Assembly (NCBI RefSeq): GCF_000336995.1
Contig: NZ_AOJI01000013.1
Location: forward strand, 33,523-97,522
Direction of reading: 5' to 3'
DNA length: 64,000 nucleotides
Source: Halorubrum aidingense JCM 13560
Lineage (GTDB): Archaea; Halobacteriota; Halobacteria; Halobacteriales; Haloferacaceae
Shown: positions 24,188-32,655 of the stretch, piece after piece
Layout of the letters: every line of letters starts with the position of its first letter
Numbering within the stretch: the stretch's first letter is position 1
Translations under genes and position numbers: made by a program
Notes under the pieces: generated by a model
Told to the model about the DNA's origin: nothing
The model's input: only the letters and a program-made list of their open reading frames with translations
The model's database searches: none

Positions 24188-24670
24188 TCACAGGGCCGGA
24201 ACGATGTGAAGCGAGTAAAACCGGTAGAGCCCGGTCACCCACGCACAGAGCCAGAGGATCATGAACCCGGCCACGCCGACGCGGAGCCGGCTCCGCCAGT
24301 GGCCCATGTTCTCGTGGATCTCGTCGATGTCGACGTCGGGGTCCGCGTAGGCGTCCGCGTTGCGCTTCGCCTGGAAGATCCGAACGATCCCCGTGAGCGC
24401 GAACGCCAGCAGCGCGTACGCTTGGAGCCCGAAGAACGCGTGGACCACGGCGAGTCCGGTCAGTCGCCTGAGGACGCGGGGAACCATCCATCCCACCACC
24501 GGAACCGTCGTCAGCGTCAGCCCGACGACGATGTATCGTAAGTGGTGTGTGAGCACGTTCCATGTTACGGTCTCCGCGTCGATCATTATCCACGCCCCGT
24601 ACAGGAGGAACGGGAGGCTCGCCGTCACCGACAGCCCGGTCAGCGTCGCGATAACCGACGGATCAACCAT
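24188..24670 (-). CDS. Four-helix membrane protein of the cytochrome b cluster (DUF7321-like)
   Basis: A 160-residue protein with about four transmembrane segments: LTGLSVTASLPFLLYGAWI, LRYIVVGLTLTTVPVVGWM, AVVHAFFGLQAYALLAFAL and VGVAGFMILWLCAWVTGLY. Several membrane histidines (His62-63, His78 region) could hold heme, but no classical pair is certain. TTTTAC about 27 bases before ATG 24670 predicts leaderless transcription. In haloarchaea a gene of this type borders the cytochrome bc cluster that begins at 24797, from which it is divergent. Function unproven. Confidence 0.7.
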   Translation of the reverse strand: MVDPSVIATLTGLSVTASLPFLLYGAWIMIDAETVTWNVLTHHLRYIVVGLTLTTVPVVGWMVPRVLRRLTGLAVVHAFFGLQAYALLAFALTGIVRIFQAKRNADAYADPDVDIDEIHENMGHWRSRLRVGVAGFMILWLCAWVTGLYRFYSLHIVPAL

Positions 24671-24796
24671 TGATCGCCGCTAGGATCTCCGGCGCGTAAA
24701 ACTCCCCGATCCGACGCTTGCTCCGACCCGAACCCGTTCGGTGCGGCCCGGTCGCGGACGAAAACAGTTAGCGTCCGGAGCACGTACAGGCCGTCA

Positions 24797-25618
24797 ATGG
24801 AGGACACCTCGACGGGATCGGAACCGGAGGCGAAGCCGGATCGGATGCCGGACGAGCACGCTACCGACGAGAGCCCCGCCGACGCTCGGGACGGGGGTCA
24901 CGACGACCTCGACGAACTCCGAGCACGCGTGGACGCCGAGTACGACTTCGACGACTTCGGCCCGGCCGACATGGCGCGGATGAGTCCCGAAGAGTGGGAC
25001 GCCGCGTTCGATCCGGACTCGTGGATCACCGGTGACCGACTGCTCGATCGCGCGGAGGCGGAGCTCAAATCCCGGATCGCCACCCGAGACGTGTTCGGCG
25101 TGCTCGAACGGGTTCGCGAGGACGGCGAAGAGCGGATCCTCGTCTACTCCGACGAGGGGTACGCGATCGTTCGACCGACGGGGGAAGTGGCCGGCCAGGG
25201 AACCGTCCTCAGGGACATTGAGCCGATCGTCGCGCTCGCCGCGATGGAGTCGTACGACGTCCCGGAGCCGCCCGACGACTGGTCGCTCCCCCACCCGGAC
25301 ACGATCCCCGAAGGCTCCGGCGAGTTCGGGAACCTGATGATCCAGGTGATCGCGGTCGTACAGGTGGTCGCCGGTGCGGCGCTCATCGGCGCCACGTTGT
25401 TGACGGACCTCGACACGATCGTCGCGCCGACCATGGGGATCCTGTTCCTGCTCGTGGGACTGTTCCTCTTCGTCGTCGTCGCGAACGCGCGACTCTCGGA
25501 TCGCTTCCGTTCCGAGGAGTACCGAAACCGATTGCGGGCGTTACGCGAGGCGAAGGAACGCCCGGATTTTGTCCCGGTCGAAGGCGACGCTGTGGCCGAT
25601 GGCGAGCGGGAAGAGTAA
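24797..25618 (+). CDS. Membrane protein of the cytochrome b cluster (DUF7319-like)
   Basis: A 273-residue protein. The first 170 residues are soluble and acidic, with an AEYDFDDFGPADMARMSPEEWD motif and a small beta domain (RILVYSDEGYAIVRPTGEVAG). Two transmembrane helices follow at about 185-240 (VIAVVQVVAGAALIGATLL and MGILFLLVGLFLFVVVANA), then a basic cytoplasmic tail. It heads the bc-type respiratory cluster and is conserved there in haloarchaea under the label DUF7319. It may be an assembly factor or accessory subunit. No cofactor motif is visible. Confidence 0.7.
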   Translation: MEDTSTGSEPEAKPDRMPDEHATDESPADARDGGHDDLDELRARVDAEYDFDDFGPADMARMSPEEWDAAFDPDSWITGDRLLDRAEAELKSRIATRDVFGVLERVREDGEERILVYSDEGYAIVRPTGEVAGQGTVLRDIEPIVALAAMESYDVPEPPDDWSLPHPDTIPEGSGEFGNLMIQVIAVVQVVAGAALIGATLLTDLDTIVAPTMGILFLLVGLFLFVVVANARLSDRFRSEEYRNRLRALREAKERPDFVPVEGDAVADGEREE

Positions 25619-25682
25619 ACGGCCGATATCGGGGGATACAGCCCGTGTAACCCTCCCGGCGTCGACGGATTCAGTCGGTGGG

Positions 25683-25688
25683 TTTAAG
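25683..25688 (+). promoter_or_regulatory. TATA box of the halocyanin-cytochrome b operon
   Basis: TTTAAG is centred 28 bases before ATG 25714, which predicts leaderless transcription of the operon starting with the halocyanin gene. Confidence 0.6.
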
Positions 25689-25713
25689 CGCACCCCGTCC
25701 TGAGTGAACCTGT

Positions 25714-26355
25714 ATGAAAAGGCGGGAATTCGTGCGGACGGCCGGTGGTGCGACCGCCGCGGTCGCGGCCTCGGCCGGGGCGACCGGAACGGCCGCCGCA
25801 CAGGAGGAACAACCGGACTGGCCGAGTGGGGTCACCGGCGGGAACCTCGGGGAGTACATGGACGCGCGCGGAGAAAGCGAGGTCACCGTCGAGGTCGGTG
25901 CGGGCGACAGCGGCCTCGCGTTCAACCCCACCCAGCTGTGGGTCGACACGGGAACGACAATCACCTTCGAGTGGACCGGCAGCGGCGGCGCACACAACGT
26001 CGTCACCGTCGAAGGGGAAGCCGAACTCGACAGCGGCGACCCGGTCGACGAGGAGGGGTACACCTACGAGTACGAGGTGGCCGAGGAGGACGCGGGGATC
26101 ACTCACTACCACTGCGTGCCCCACGACGCGGTCGGGATGCACGCCGGCATCGCCGTCGGCGAAGACGTTCCGACCGTCGAGACCGGCGGCGGGTCCAACG
26201 GCTGGCCGGAAAACATCGCTCACGTCGGGATCCCGATCCACGCTCACTGGGTGGGAATCGCCGCGATGCTCGGCATCGCGGTCACCTTCGTGTTCACGTT
26301 CTACATGCTCAAGTACGGTGAGTCCGCACACACGGGTCACGGAGGTAATCAATGA
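25714..26355 (+). CDS. Membrane-anchored halocyanin (blue copper protein) of the bc-type complex
   Basis: A 213-residue type-1 copper protein. The Tat signal is MKRREFVRTAGG with an Ala-rich core ending AAAQ (cleavage near 30). The cupredoxin domain spans about 55-150 with ligands His94, Cys134, His137 and Met142 (HYHCVPHDAVGM). A C-terminal transmembrane helix (about 178-199) anchors it to the outer membrane face. Its end overlaps the next gene by ATGA. It occupies the place near cytochrome b where a Rieske protein would be expected, yet has no CxHxG/CxxH cluster motif. It should accept electrons from, or act within, the quinol-oxidising complex. Confidence 0.9.
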   Translation: MKRREFVRTAGGATAAVAASAGATGTAAAQEEQPDWPSGVTGGNLGEYMDARGESEVTVEVGAGDSGLAFNPTQLWVDTGTTITFEWTGSGGAHNVVTVEGEAELDSGDPVDEEGYTYEYEVAEEDAGITHYHCVPHDAVGMHAGIAVGEDVPTVETGGGSNGWPENIAHVGIPIHAHWVGIAAMLGIAVTFVFTFYMLKYGESAHTGHGGNQ

Positions 26356-26741
26356 GTGCTGGCGGCTCCTCCTACGGGGACATCCACCGGTACGAGCCCG
26401 CTCGCGAGAGCACTGCGGCCGCGATCGCGATCGTGCTTCTCACCGTCATCGAGGTCGTGTTCGTCGCCCTGTTCGTGTACGGATTGATGTCTGCGTGGGC
26501 GTCGACCGAGTTCGGGAACACGTACATGGGAGCGCTGTTGGCGCTGGTCTTCATCGATCTCGCCTTCATCCTCCTGTTGTACCGCAAGGAGTTCCTCCCG
26601 GACGTAATGATAGTGAAGAAGCGCCGCCGGAAGTGGGAGGACCTCTACGTGCGTGAGGAGGACAAGGACGGCGTCGGCGTCGACACCGGAAACGCGATGG
26701 AGACCCTCAAACGGGCGGTCTACCCGTACTACAAGAAGTGA
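26352..26741 (+). CDS. Two-helix subunit of the cytochrome b complex (DUF7318-like)
   Basis: A 129-residue protein with two transmembrane helices (AAIAIVLLTVIEVVFVALFV and MGALLALVFIDLAFILLLY) and a basic then acidic cytoplasmic tail. It starts inside the halocyanin gene (ATGA) and stops 7 bases before the cytochrome b gene, so it is surely part of the same operon. Haloarchaeal clusters carry this protein consistently, and I recall it as DUF7318. A small structural subunit is the likely role. Confidence 0.75.
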   Translation: MSAGGSSYGDIHRYEPARESTAAAIAIVLLTVIEVVFVALFVYGLMSAWASTEFGNTYMGALLALVFIDLAFILLLYRKEFLPDVMIVKKRRRKWEDLYVREEDKDGVGVDTGNAMETLKRAVYPYYKK

Positions 26742-26748
26742 TCCGACA

Positions 26749-27558
26749 ATGAGCCTCAAGAAACAAGACGAGATGGACCACAACGCGTGGCTCAAAACGC
26801 AGGATCTGACGGCCATCGAGACCGTCTTCCTCACCACGCTCATCTGGCTGGACAAGCGACTGCGCATCGTCGACTACCTCGAGCTGTTAGAGACGATGTA
26901 CTACCGCGCGAACCTCCAGATGCCGAAGAGCCACACCGAACAGTACGACCTCGACAACAAGTTCTGGTACTGGTACCCGCTGTACTCCCTCGGGTCGCTT
27001 TCGATCATCGCGTACCTGGTTGCAGCAGTCACCGGCGCACTGTTGGGGTTCTATTACGCGCCGTCGACGGCCGGCGCCGCGGCGCAGGGCGATCCGACGG
27101 CCGCGTACGACTCGCTTGTGGCGATCATGACCGACGTCCAGTTCGGGTTCATGCTCCGCTCTATCCACCGCTGGTCCGCCCAGTTCATGGTGGCGGCGGT
27201 GTTCCTCCACATGCTCCGCGTGTACTTCACCGGCTCCTACAAGGAACCGCGTGAGGTCAACTGGGTGCTCGGTATCGTCCTCATCGGCCTGACGCTGCTG
27301 TTCGGGTTCTCCGGCTACGTGCTCCCGTGGAAGCAGCTGTCCTTCTGGGCCGCGCAGATCGGTGTCGAGATGGCGCTTGCGACGCCGCTCGTCGGCGAAT
27401 GGGCGGCACAGCTCCTGTTCGGCGGGTTCACGCTCGGACAGGCGACGCTCGTGAGAATGTACATCCTGCACGTCTTCGTGCTGCCGTTCGTGGTCACCGG
27501 GCTCATCGCCCTCCACGTCGGCATCGTGTGGGTGCAGGGAATCGCGGAGCCGCACTAA
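26749..27558 (+). CDS. Cytochrome b, N-terminal part (b6-like)
   Basis: A 269-residue quinol-oxidising cytochrome with four main transmembrane helices. Heme ligands are His140 and His154 (14 apart) and His241 and His256 (15 apart); the 14/15 spacing is that of cytochrome b6 rather than mitochondrial cytochrome b. The conserved GYVLPW segment is at about 189-194. The C-terminal half of cytochrome b is a separate gene 4 bases downstream, again as in b6f. ATG 26749 (MSLKKQDEMDHNAW) is taken because upstream frame overlaps the preceding gene. It is the core of complex III in the haloarchaeal respiratory chain. Confidence 0.93.
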   Translation: MSLKKQDEMDHNAWLKTQDLTAIETVFLTTLIWLDKRLRIVDYLELLETMYYRANLQMPKSHTEQYDLDNKFWYWYPLYSLGSLSIIAYLVAAVTGALLGFYYAPSTAGAAAQGDPTAAYDSLVAIMTDVQFGFMLRSIHRWSAQFMVAAVFLHMLRVYFTGSYKEPREVNWVLGIVLIGLTLLFGFSGYVLPWKQLSFWAAQIGVEMALATPLVGEWAAQLLFGGFTLGQATLVRMYILHVFVLPFVVTGLIALHVGIVWVQGIAEPH

Positions 27559-27562
27559 TTCA

Positions 27563-28351
27563 ATGACCGACGACACCACCCCCATGACGGACGGCGGAAC
27601 AGACGAGCAAGCGCGCACCGACGGCGGTCCGCCGGCGACGGTGCCGCCGGACGACGAGACGCCGACGTGGTCCGAGCGCAAAGAGCACACACAGGGGCTC
27701 GCACAGCTCACTTACCAGTACTTCGAGCGCTCACGCCGTGAGGACGAAGACCTGCGGACGGAGTCCACGTACGTCGAGCGTGACGTGTTGGGCTTCCCGA
27801 CGTGGCCTCACGAGACGCTCCGGAACCTCGCCATCACGAGCTTCTTCGTCGGAATGATCATCCTCGTGTCGGCGATCCTGCCACCGCACTTCGGCGACCC
27901 GGCGAATCCCGGCTCGACGCCGGCCATCATCCTGCCCGACTGGTACCTCTACTGGTCGTTCGGTCTGCTGAAGCTCGACCCGCTCAACCCGGATCTGGCG
28001 GTGCTCGGCGGGAACATCGTGATGTCCAACGAGCTGCTCGGAATCGTCGCTCACGGGATCATCTTCGGCGTGATCACGCTCGTTCCGTTCCTCAACAAGG
28101 GGAGCGCGCGGCGCCCGGTCGAGCAGCCGTTCTGGGCCGCCGTCGGCGCGGCGGGCGTTACTCTCTCGTTCACGCTCGCGGCGCTCGCGATCCAGAACTT
28201 CTTCCCGTTCCAGCTGGAGCTCATCGTGAGCCTCACGTTCCTGCTTCCGGTGGTCGCAGGGGTGCTCACCTACGCGGTGTTAAAGACGATGCGCGAAGGG
28301 TACATGTACGACCTGAACCGGCGGTACTACATGCTGCGCCCGCCGAAGTAA
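27563..28351 (+). CDS. Cytochrome b, C-terminal part (subunit IV-like)
   Basis: A 262-residue membrane protein equivalent to subunit IV or the C-terminal cytochrome b domain. After a 75-residue acidic N-terminal extension come three to four helices. The quinol-oxidation-site motif PEWY appears as PDWY in LPDWYLYWSFGLLKL (about 120-134), a conservative change known in some lineages. Helix LLGIVAHGIIFGVITLVPFL follows. It lies 4 bases after the N-terminal cytochrome b gene and completes the split cytochrome. Confidence 0.9.
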   Translation: MTDDTTPMTDGGTDEQARTDGGPPATVPPDDETPTWSERKEHTQGLAQLTYQYFERSRREDEDLRTESTYVERDVLGFPTWPHETLRNLAITSFFVGMIILVSAILPPHFGDPANPGSTPAIILPDWYLYWSFGLLKLDPLNPDLAVLGGNIVMSNELLGIVAHGIIFGVITLVPFLNKGSARRPVEQPFWAAVGAAGVTLSFTLAALAIQNFFPFQLELIVSLTFLLPVVAGVLTYAVLKTMREGYMYDLNRRYYMLRPPK

Positions 28352-28438
28352 CGTCAGAGCACAGCGTTCGAAACGACGGACAGCCATCGTTCGCGGGCGT
28401 TCGCGAACGCGCTCCCGACCCCAGCGGTTCCGTTACTG

Positions 28439-28870
28439 ATGTCATCTTCCACAGACCACGACGACTCACAGGCGTTCGACGAGACCGGCGATCCGGTCGC
28501 GAAAGACGACCAGCGTGACCGGCGCAACGAGCCGACGGGGCCGCGCGACGGCCCGGACGGGCGCGAGGTCGTCGTTCCGTTCCGACTCTACAAAGCGGTC
28601 ACCGTCTTTTCCACGTTGGCCGCCGTCGTCGCGTACTTCGTGGGGTTCACGCTCATCGACGCCGCAACGCTTCAGATCAGCTTCGTCCGGACGACGATCG
28701 TCTACCTGCTCAACAGCGCGGGGCTGTATCCGTCCGACGACGTGTTGGTCGCGACGCTCGCGATCACCGGTATCGGATTCATCATCGCGGGAACGGCCGT
28801 ATACGTTCTGGGGACCCGGTTTCGCGGCCGCGGGATGGGAAAGTCTCAAGACGACGCCAGCGAAACGTAG
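28439..28870 (+). CDS. Membrane protein of the cytochrome b cluster (DUF7315-like)
   Basis: A 143-residue protein. An acidic N-terminus of about 45 residues precedes two helices: VTVFSTLAAVVAYFVGFTLI and VATLAITGIGFIIAGTAVYV. The short tail is basic. An 87-bp gap before it contains the palindrome GTTCGCGAAC (about 28397-28406), which might end the cytochrome b message in part. The gene is followed 4 bases later by another small membrane protein. Both are regular members of this haloarchaeal cluster. No cofactor motif is seen. Confidence 0.7.
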   Translation: MSSSTDHDDSQAFDETGDPVAKDDQRDRRNEPTGPRDGPDGREVVVPFRLYKAVTVFSTLAAVVAYFVGFTLIDAATLQISFVRTTIVYLLNSAGLYPSDDVLVATLAITGIGFIIAGTAVYVLGTRFRGRGMGKSQDDASET

Positions 28871-28874
28871 GATA

Positions 28875-29153
28875 ATGGCAGACGAGTTCATGAAGGGGTT
28901 CGCCCTGTTCGCGCTCGGCGGTCTCGGATGGATCACCTTCGGCGGCTGGTACCGGACGCCGTCGTACTACCAGGTTTCTCAGCTGGTCAACCCGGCCGAA
29001 GGCGTCGACACCGTCTACGCCGAAGTGGGGCTGGTCGTCGGTGACGTGTCCTTCTGGGTGATGGTCCTCGGCGCGCTCACGTTTTGGGTGTTGGTACCGG
29101 TGAGCCGCGAGATCCGCCGGTCACTCGACGACGACGGCGAGGCCGCGAACTAA
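28875..29153 (+). CDS. Small membrane protein of the cytochrome b cluster (DUF7314-like)
   Basis: A 92-residue protein with two predicted helices, FALFALGGLGWITFGGWY near the start and VSFWVMVLGALTFWVLVPV near the end, and an acidic tail. ATG 28875 lies 4 bases after the preceding stop, so translation is coupled. It closes the plus-strand respiratory cluster. Aromatic-rich helices suggest a tight structural subunit. Confidence 0.7.
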   Translation: MADEFMKGFALFALGGLGWITFGGWYRTPSYYQVSQLVNPAEGVDTVYAEVGLVVGDVSFWVMVLGALTFWVLVPVSREIRRSLDDDGEAAN

Positions 29154-29908
29154 GCGTCGGAACCGCGAACTACACTCCTCGGCCGCAGCGGACGCGATCG
29201 CGTTATCTGCGGCCGATCGCGTTTCGGTTGTCGGTTGTCGACGTTCTCTCGAAGAGCCTACTGTCGGCTGTTTCTGCGTCGTTGATCGCGGGTGAACGGT
29301 ACCGACGCTCTACCCGCACTGCACCTCACGCCCCTCCATCCTCGTCATCGACGCTTTGCGTCGGTTGCAAGCGAGAGCGCTGCTCTCGTCCCGCTGCCGG
29401 ACTGGTCCGGCTGCCAGCGGCGCGAGGCGCCTCGCCGCGGTTCCCTGCTCGCGGCTTCGCCGCTCGCCATCGAGGTGCTCACTCCGTTCGCACCTCGCAC
29501 CGCTCGCGGCGTCCTTCGTGCGCTCTCGCCGGTGGCTTCGCCGCCGGCGTCAGAGGGACCTCCGGTCCCTCCCTACTCGCGGCTGAGCGGCCGCTCGGAG
29601 GCGCGCCACCGAACCGCAGTATCACTTTCTCACGAGCCGTCGCCACCGCTCGCGCCTGTTTAACTACCACGTCGCCGGCGACGGTCGGAGACACACACTC
29701 CCGCGGCCGTCGTGACGTGCGATCCAGACACGACTCGCTGGAGGAACGCGATCGGTTCAGAAGGGACACGCGACAGATCCGTCACTCCGTCGACGGCAGC
29801 GTCGGTTGTGGTTCGCGGTCAGCGCGCCTTCCAGCGTGTCTCCGCTCACGCATCGGCTCTCACCGCGGATCGAAACGGGGTGTGAGCGGAGCGAGTCGTC
29901 GCCCGACG
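29154..29908. other. 755-bp non-coding region holding repeat copy C
   Basis: No gene is supported. Positions 29270-29625 belong to the structured repeat family. Downstream, CTCCGCTCAC (29840-29849) and GTGAGCGGAG (29882-29891) form a 10-bp stem with a 32-base loop, which could end transcripts arriving from either side. Six-frame readings through the region are Arg/Ser-rich and lack family features. Confidence 0.6.
29270..29625 (-). repeat. Structured intergenic repeat, copy C (long form)
   Basis: Minus-strand reading gives the head CGGTGGCGCGCCTCC (near 29613-29599), GAGCGCACGAAGGACGC, a long middle with several hairpins (for example GAGGTGC/GCACCTC near 29473-29495), the diverged core GAGGATGGAGGGGCGTGAGG (29343-29324), GTGCGGG, and the end CCCGCGATCAAC shared with copy B. 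The TATAAAT that starts copies A, B and D is missing. It is longer than the others because of extra stem-loops between head and core. Confidence 0.65.
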
Positions 29909-30352
29909 TCAGGCGATGACGTACTGGTTCCAGACGCCCGAGACGAGGAAGAACAGGGCGTAGTAGGCCGCGAACACCAACACGACGAGCGAGGCCACGA
30001 TCGAGCTTTTCGGCGACTCGATCGTCATGTCGTTGCGGGCCTCGACGTTGCGCGCTTCGAGCTCGAACAGGTCCGCGATCAGCATCGTGATCACGAGGAT
30101 CGAGAGGATCGTCCCGCTGACGGGCGCGTGGAGAAGGAACAGGAAGCTCAACAGCAGCAGCCCGATGTTCGTGAACGCGTGCGGGTCGTACGCGTCGACG
30201 CTGTCGCCGTCGGCGCCCTGTTCGACGTGCTGTTTGTGCGCCACGTGCCGCGTCACGAGGTTCGCGACGGTCATCACGAGTATCGCGTACGGCAACACCG
30301 GTCCGACCGCGGCCAGCCAACCGAGGGGGACGAGGAACTGCAGTGGGTCCAT
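29909..30352 (-). CDS. Four-helix membrane protein (DUF7313-like)
   Basis: A 147-residue protein with about four transmembrane helices: LVPLGWLAAVGPVLPYAILV, FTNIGLLLLSFLFLLHAPV, GTILSILVITMLIADLFEL and SIVASLVVLVFAAYYALFFLV. A His-rich loop (TRHVAHKQHVEQG, about 35-47) lies on one side. TAATAA about 25 bases before ATG 30352 suggests a leaderless start. It is convergent with the cytochrome b cluster and commonly found near it, but no role is known. Confidence 0.68.
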   Translation of the reverse strand: MDPLQFLVPLGWLAAVGPVLPYAILVMTVANLVTRHVAHKQHVEQGADGDSVDAYDPHAFTNIGLLLLSFLFLLHAPVSGTILSILVITMLIADLFELEARNVEARNDMTIESPKSSIVASLVVLVFAAYYALFFLVSGVWNQYVIA

Positions 30353-30376
30353 ACCGACACATCCGGTCAGGAGTTA

Positions 30377-31150
30377 TTAGAGTGTTTCCGATCGCTGCGC
30401 CCGTCGGACCCCCGTCGCTCCCGGGACGATCGCTTCGACCCGGTCGACCGTCTCGATCTCGACCGGCCGACGCGGGTCGACCGTCTCCCGAACGGCGCCG
30501 TCCACCACGAGCGACACGGGCTCGGTCTCGCGCTCCACCGACAGGCGCACGCGATCGACGGCGATCCGCGCGTCGGTTCGCGTGCTGAACGGGGCGACCG
30601 GGACGACGGCGAGTCCGCCGTCCGGTTCGACCACCGGGCCGCCGGCGGCGTTCGCGTAGCCGTCGCTCCCGAAGGGCGTCGCGACGACGACGCCGTCCGC
30701 GCGGAACGACTCCTCGCGGCCTCGCCTGAACCCGACCGCGAACTCCGATATTCGGGCCGGCTCCGCGGTGACGAGCGCGACGTCGGCGACGGCCCGCCGC
30801 ACCGGTCCCGTCCCGGCGTCGACTGCGAGGACGGGATGCGTGACGCGGGCGACGCCGTCGACCGGACGGTCGGTCGGGCCGGGATCCGATCGGAGGGCCG
30901 CAAGCACCCGATCGATCCGGTCTGTGACCTCGTCGAGTCCGAACGCGAGTCGGTGCCCGCCGACGGGTATCACCGGTTCGGGCGGCGCGTCCGACAGCGC
31001 CGTTCGGACCGCCGCGTCGCCGACCGCGAGCGTCGCGTCGACGGGCGTCGATCCGACGACGTCGGCGCCGGTCGCCCGAACCGCTTCGCGGAGCGTCTCC
31101 GCCCGCTCGTCGTCCCCAGCGACCGCGACGCGGCGTTCCGACTCTCCCAT
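30377..31150 (-). CDS. NAD kinase-like protein with altered active-site motifs
   Basis: A 257-residue member of the ATP-NAD kinase family. The second signature is intact: DGVVVATPFGSDGYANAAGG (about 152-171) matches the STPTGSTAYslSAGG motif. The GGDG nucleotide motif is not: the matching place reads AVGDAAV (about 42-48). The NE/D motif is also lost (RAVADVALV). Canonical kinases need both, so this is either inactive or a divergent enzyme or sensor. A true NAD kinase would be encoded elsewhere. It is followed by the DUF7313-like gene 24 bases downstream. Confidence 0.75.
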   Translation of the reverse strand: MGESERRVAVAGDDERAETLREAVRATGADVVGSTPVDATLAVGDAAVRTALSDAPPEPVIPVGGHRLAFGLDEVTDRIDRVLAALRSDPGPTDRPVDGVARVTHPVLAVDAGTGPVRRAVADVALVTAEPARISEFAVGFRRGREESFRADGVVVATPFGSDGYANAAGGPVVEPDGGLAVVPVAPFSTRTDARIAVDRVRLSVERETEPVSLVVDGAVRETVDPRRPVEIETVDRVEAIVPGATGVRRAQRSETL

Positions 31151-31239
31151 ACCCGAGAGGTCCGATCGGCGTCCGTGAAAATCTCCCGGTTCGACGCCGG
31201 GCGACCGTTCCCGATTCGATCCCGATTTCGTCCCGCCGA

Positions 31240-32556
31240 TCAGAACGGCCAGTCGCCGGTGATCTTCATCCCCGTCGCCTTGCCTTCGGCTTTGAGGGCG
31301 GCCGCGATCTCGTCGTCCGTTTTCCGGGCCGTCGACACGTCCGCGTCGGCGAGATCGACGACGAGCGCGGTCAGTAAGATCGCCTGCTCGCGGAGGTTCC
31401 GCGACTCCAATTTGTCCAGGGTGTCGGCGCTCGTGTGCCCCCAGCCGCGACCGCGGTCTGCCGTCTCGCCGGAGACCATGTATCCCGGGATTCCGCGCTG
31501 GACGAACGGCCAGTGGTCGCTGTGCGGGACCAGCTCGCCGCCGAGCGAGATCGGGTGATCGAACCGCTCGCTCACGCGCTCGCCCGCCGCTTCCAGCGCG
31601 TCGAAGCCGTGATGGTCGAGCTTCAGCGTGCGGCCGAACACGTTGCTGTCGACGTTGACGACCGCCCTGACACGGTCCGGATCGGCGGCGGCGGCATACT
31701 GTGACGAGCCGACGAGTCCGACCTCTTCCGCGCCGAAGCCGACGAGACGGACCCGCCTGTCGAGGTCGTCCTCCCGGGCGGCGAGCGCGCGGGCGACTTC
31801 GACGATCGTCGCCGTCCCGGCGCCGTTGTCCATCGCGCCCTCCGCGATGTCGTGGGCGTCCACGTGCGAGGAGAGCACGAGGTACTCGTCGGTGTCGGGA
31901 CCGAGGTCGGCGACGGCGTTTCCGCTCGTCGCTTCCGGGGTCGAACAGTCGACGTCGACGGTCAGTTCGTCACCCTCGTGTCGACGCGCGAGCCGCGCGC
32001 CCGTCTCCTTTGAGACGCCGACCGCCGGGATATCTCCGATCGGCGCGTCCGCGGTGCCGACACTCCCGGTCGGCGGGAGCGTTCCCTCGACGTGGTTCGC
32101 GAAGACGAACGCGGCCGCGCCGGCCTCCACCGCGTGATAGTACTTCTCGCGGCGGTGAATGAACCGATCGACGGAGTCGGGCGTCGTCGAAGAGACCATC
32201 ACGACCGCGCCGTCGAGGTCGTCTTCGAAGTCCTCCGGGAGACCGTAGTCGAGGTCGACGAACTCGCCCGTCGCTTCGCCGGCCGGACTCCGGGGGAGCG
32301 CGATACAGCTGTGGGCGTCGCTCGCGATCGAGTCGTCGCCCAGTCGGATCGCGCTGTCGCCGCGCTCCCAGCCCTGAATCTCGAACTCCTCTATTCTCGC
32401 GTCGCGCGCGCCGACGTTCGCGAACGCGTCCCGGGTGCGTTCGAGGCCCGCGCGCTCGCCGGCGGAGCCGGCCATGCGGTCGCCGACGTCGACGAGGGAT
32501 TCGAGGTGGTTCCAGCCGACGTCGCTCGTGAAGGTGTCGCCGATCCAGTCGGTCAT
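31240..32556 (-). CDS. M28-family zinc aminopeptidase
   Basis: A 438-residue metallopeptidase. A PA (protease-associated) domain is inserted at about 90-205. The zinc site follows: His in LSSHVDAHD, bridging Asp in MDNGAGTA, catalytic Glu-Glu in GFGAEEVGLVGS, Asp in VVNVDSN, and the last His in RGWGHTSADT. No signal peptide is visible, so it is probably cytoplasmic and clips N-terminal residues from peptides. It stands alone, with the DUF420 gene ahead of it on the same strand after a 99-bp gap. Confidence 0.88.
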   Translation of the reverse strand: MTDWIGDTFTSDVGWNHLESLVDVGDRMAGSAGERAGLERTRDAFANVGARDARIEEFEIQGWERGDSAIRLGDDSIASDAHSCIALPRSPAGEATGEFVDLDYGLPEDFEDDLDGAVVMVSSTTPDSVDRFIHRREKYYHAVEAGAAAFVFANHVEGTLPPTGSVGTADAPIGDIPAVGVSKETGARLARRHEGDELTVDVDCSTPEATSGNAVADLGPDTDEYLVLSSHVDAHDIAEGAMDNGAGTATIVEVARALAAREDDLDRRVRLVGFGAEEVGLVGSSQYAAAADPDRVRAVVNVDSNVFGRTLKLDHHGFDALEAAGERVSERFDHPISLGGELVPHSDHWPFVQRGIPGYMVSGETADRGRGWGHTSADTLDKLESRNLREQAILLTALVVDLADADVSTARKTDDEIAAALKAEGKATGMKITGDWPF

Positions 32557-32655
32557 GCTGTTGGGTGCGCCGGCGGCGAGTCAAGCGTTTCGGTGGCGGC
32601 GGACGGGGCCGGAACCGGGTTTTGAAACCGGGGTTTGAAACCGACGTTCGGCGCG

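Noticed and set aside
27563-28351. PDWY in place of PEWY as a dead quinol site
   Set aside because: Asp for Glu is conservative and such variants are known in working bc-type complexes.
29292-29663. ORFs across repeat copy C as transposon-like proteins
   Set aside because: Translations are Arg/Pro/Ser-rich in every frame with no transposase motif; repeat structure explains the sequence.
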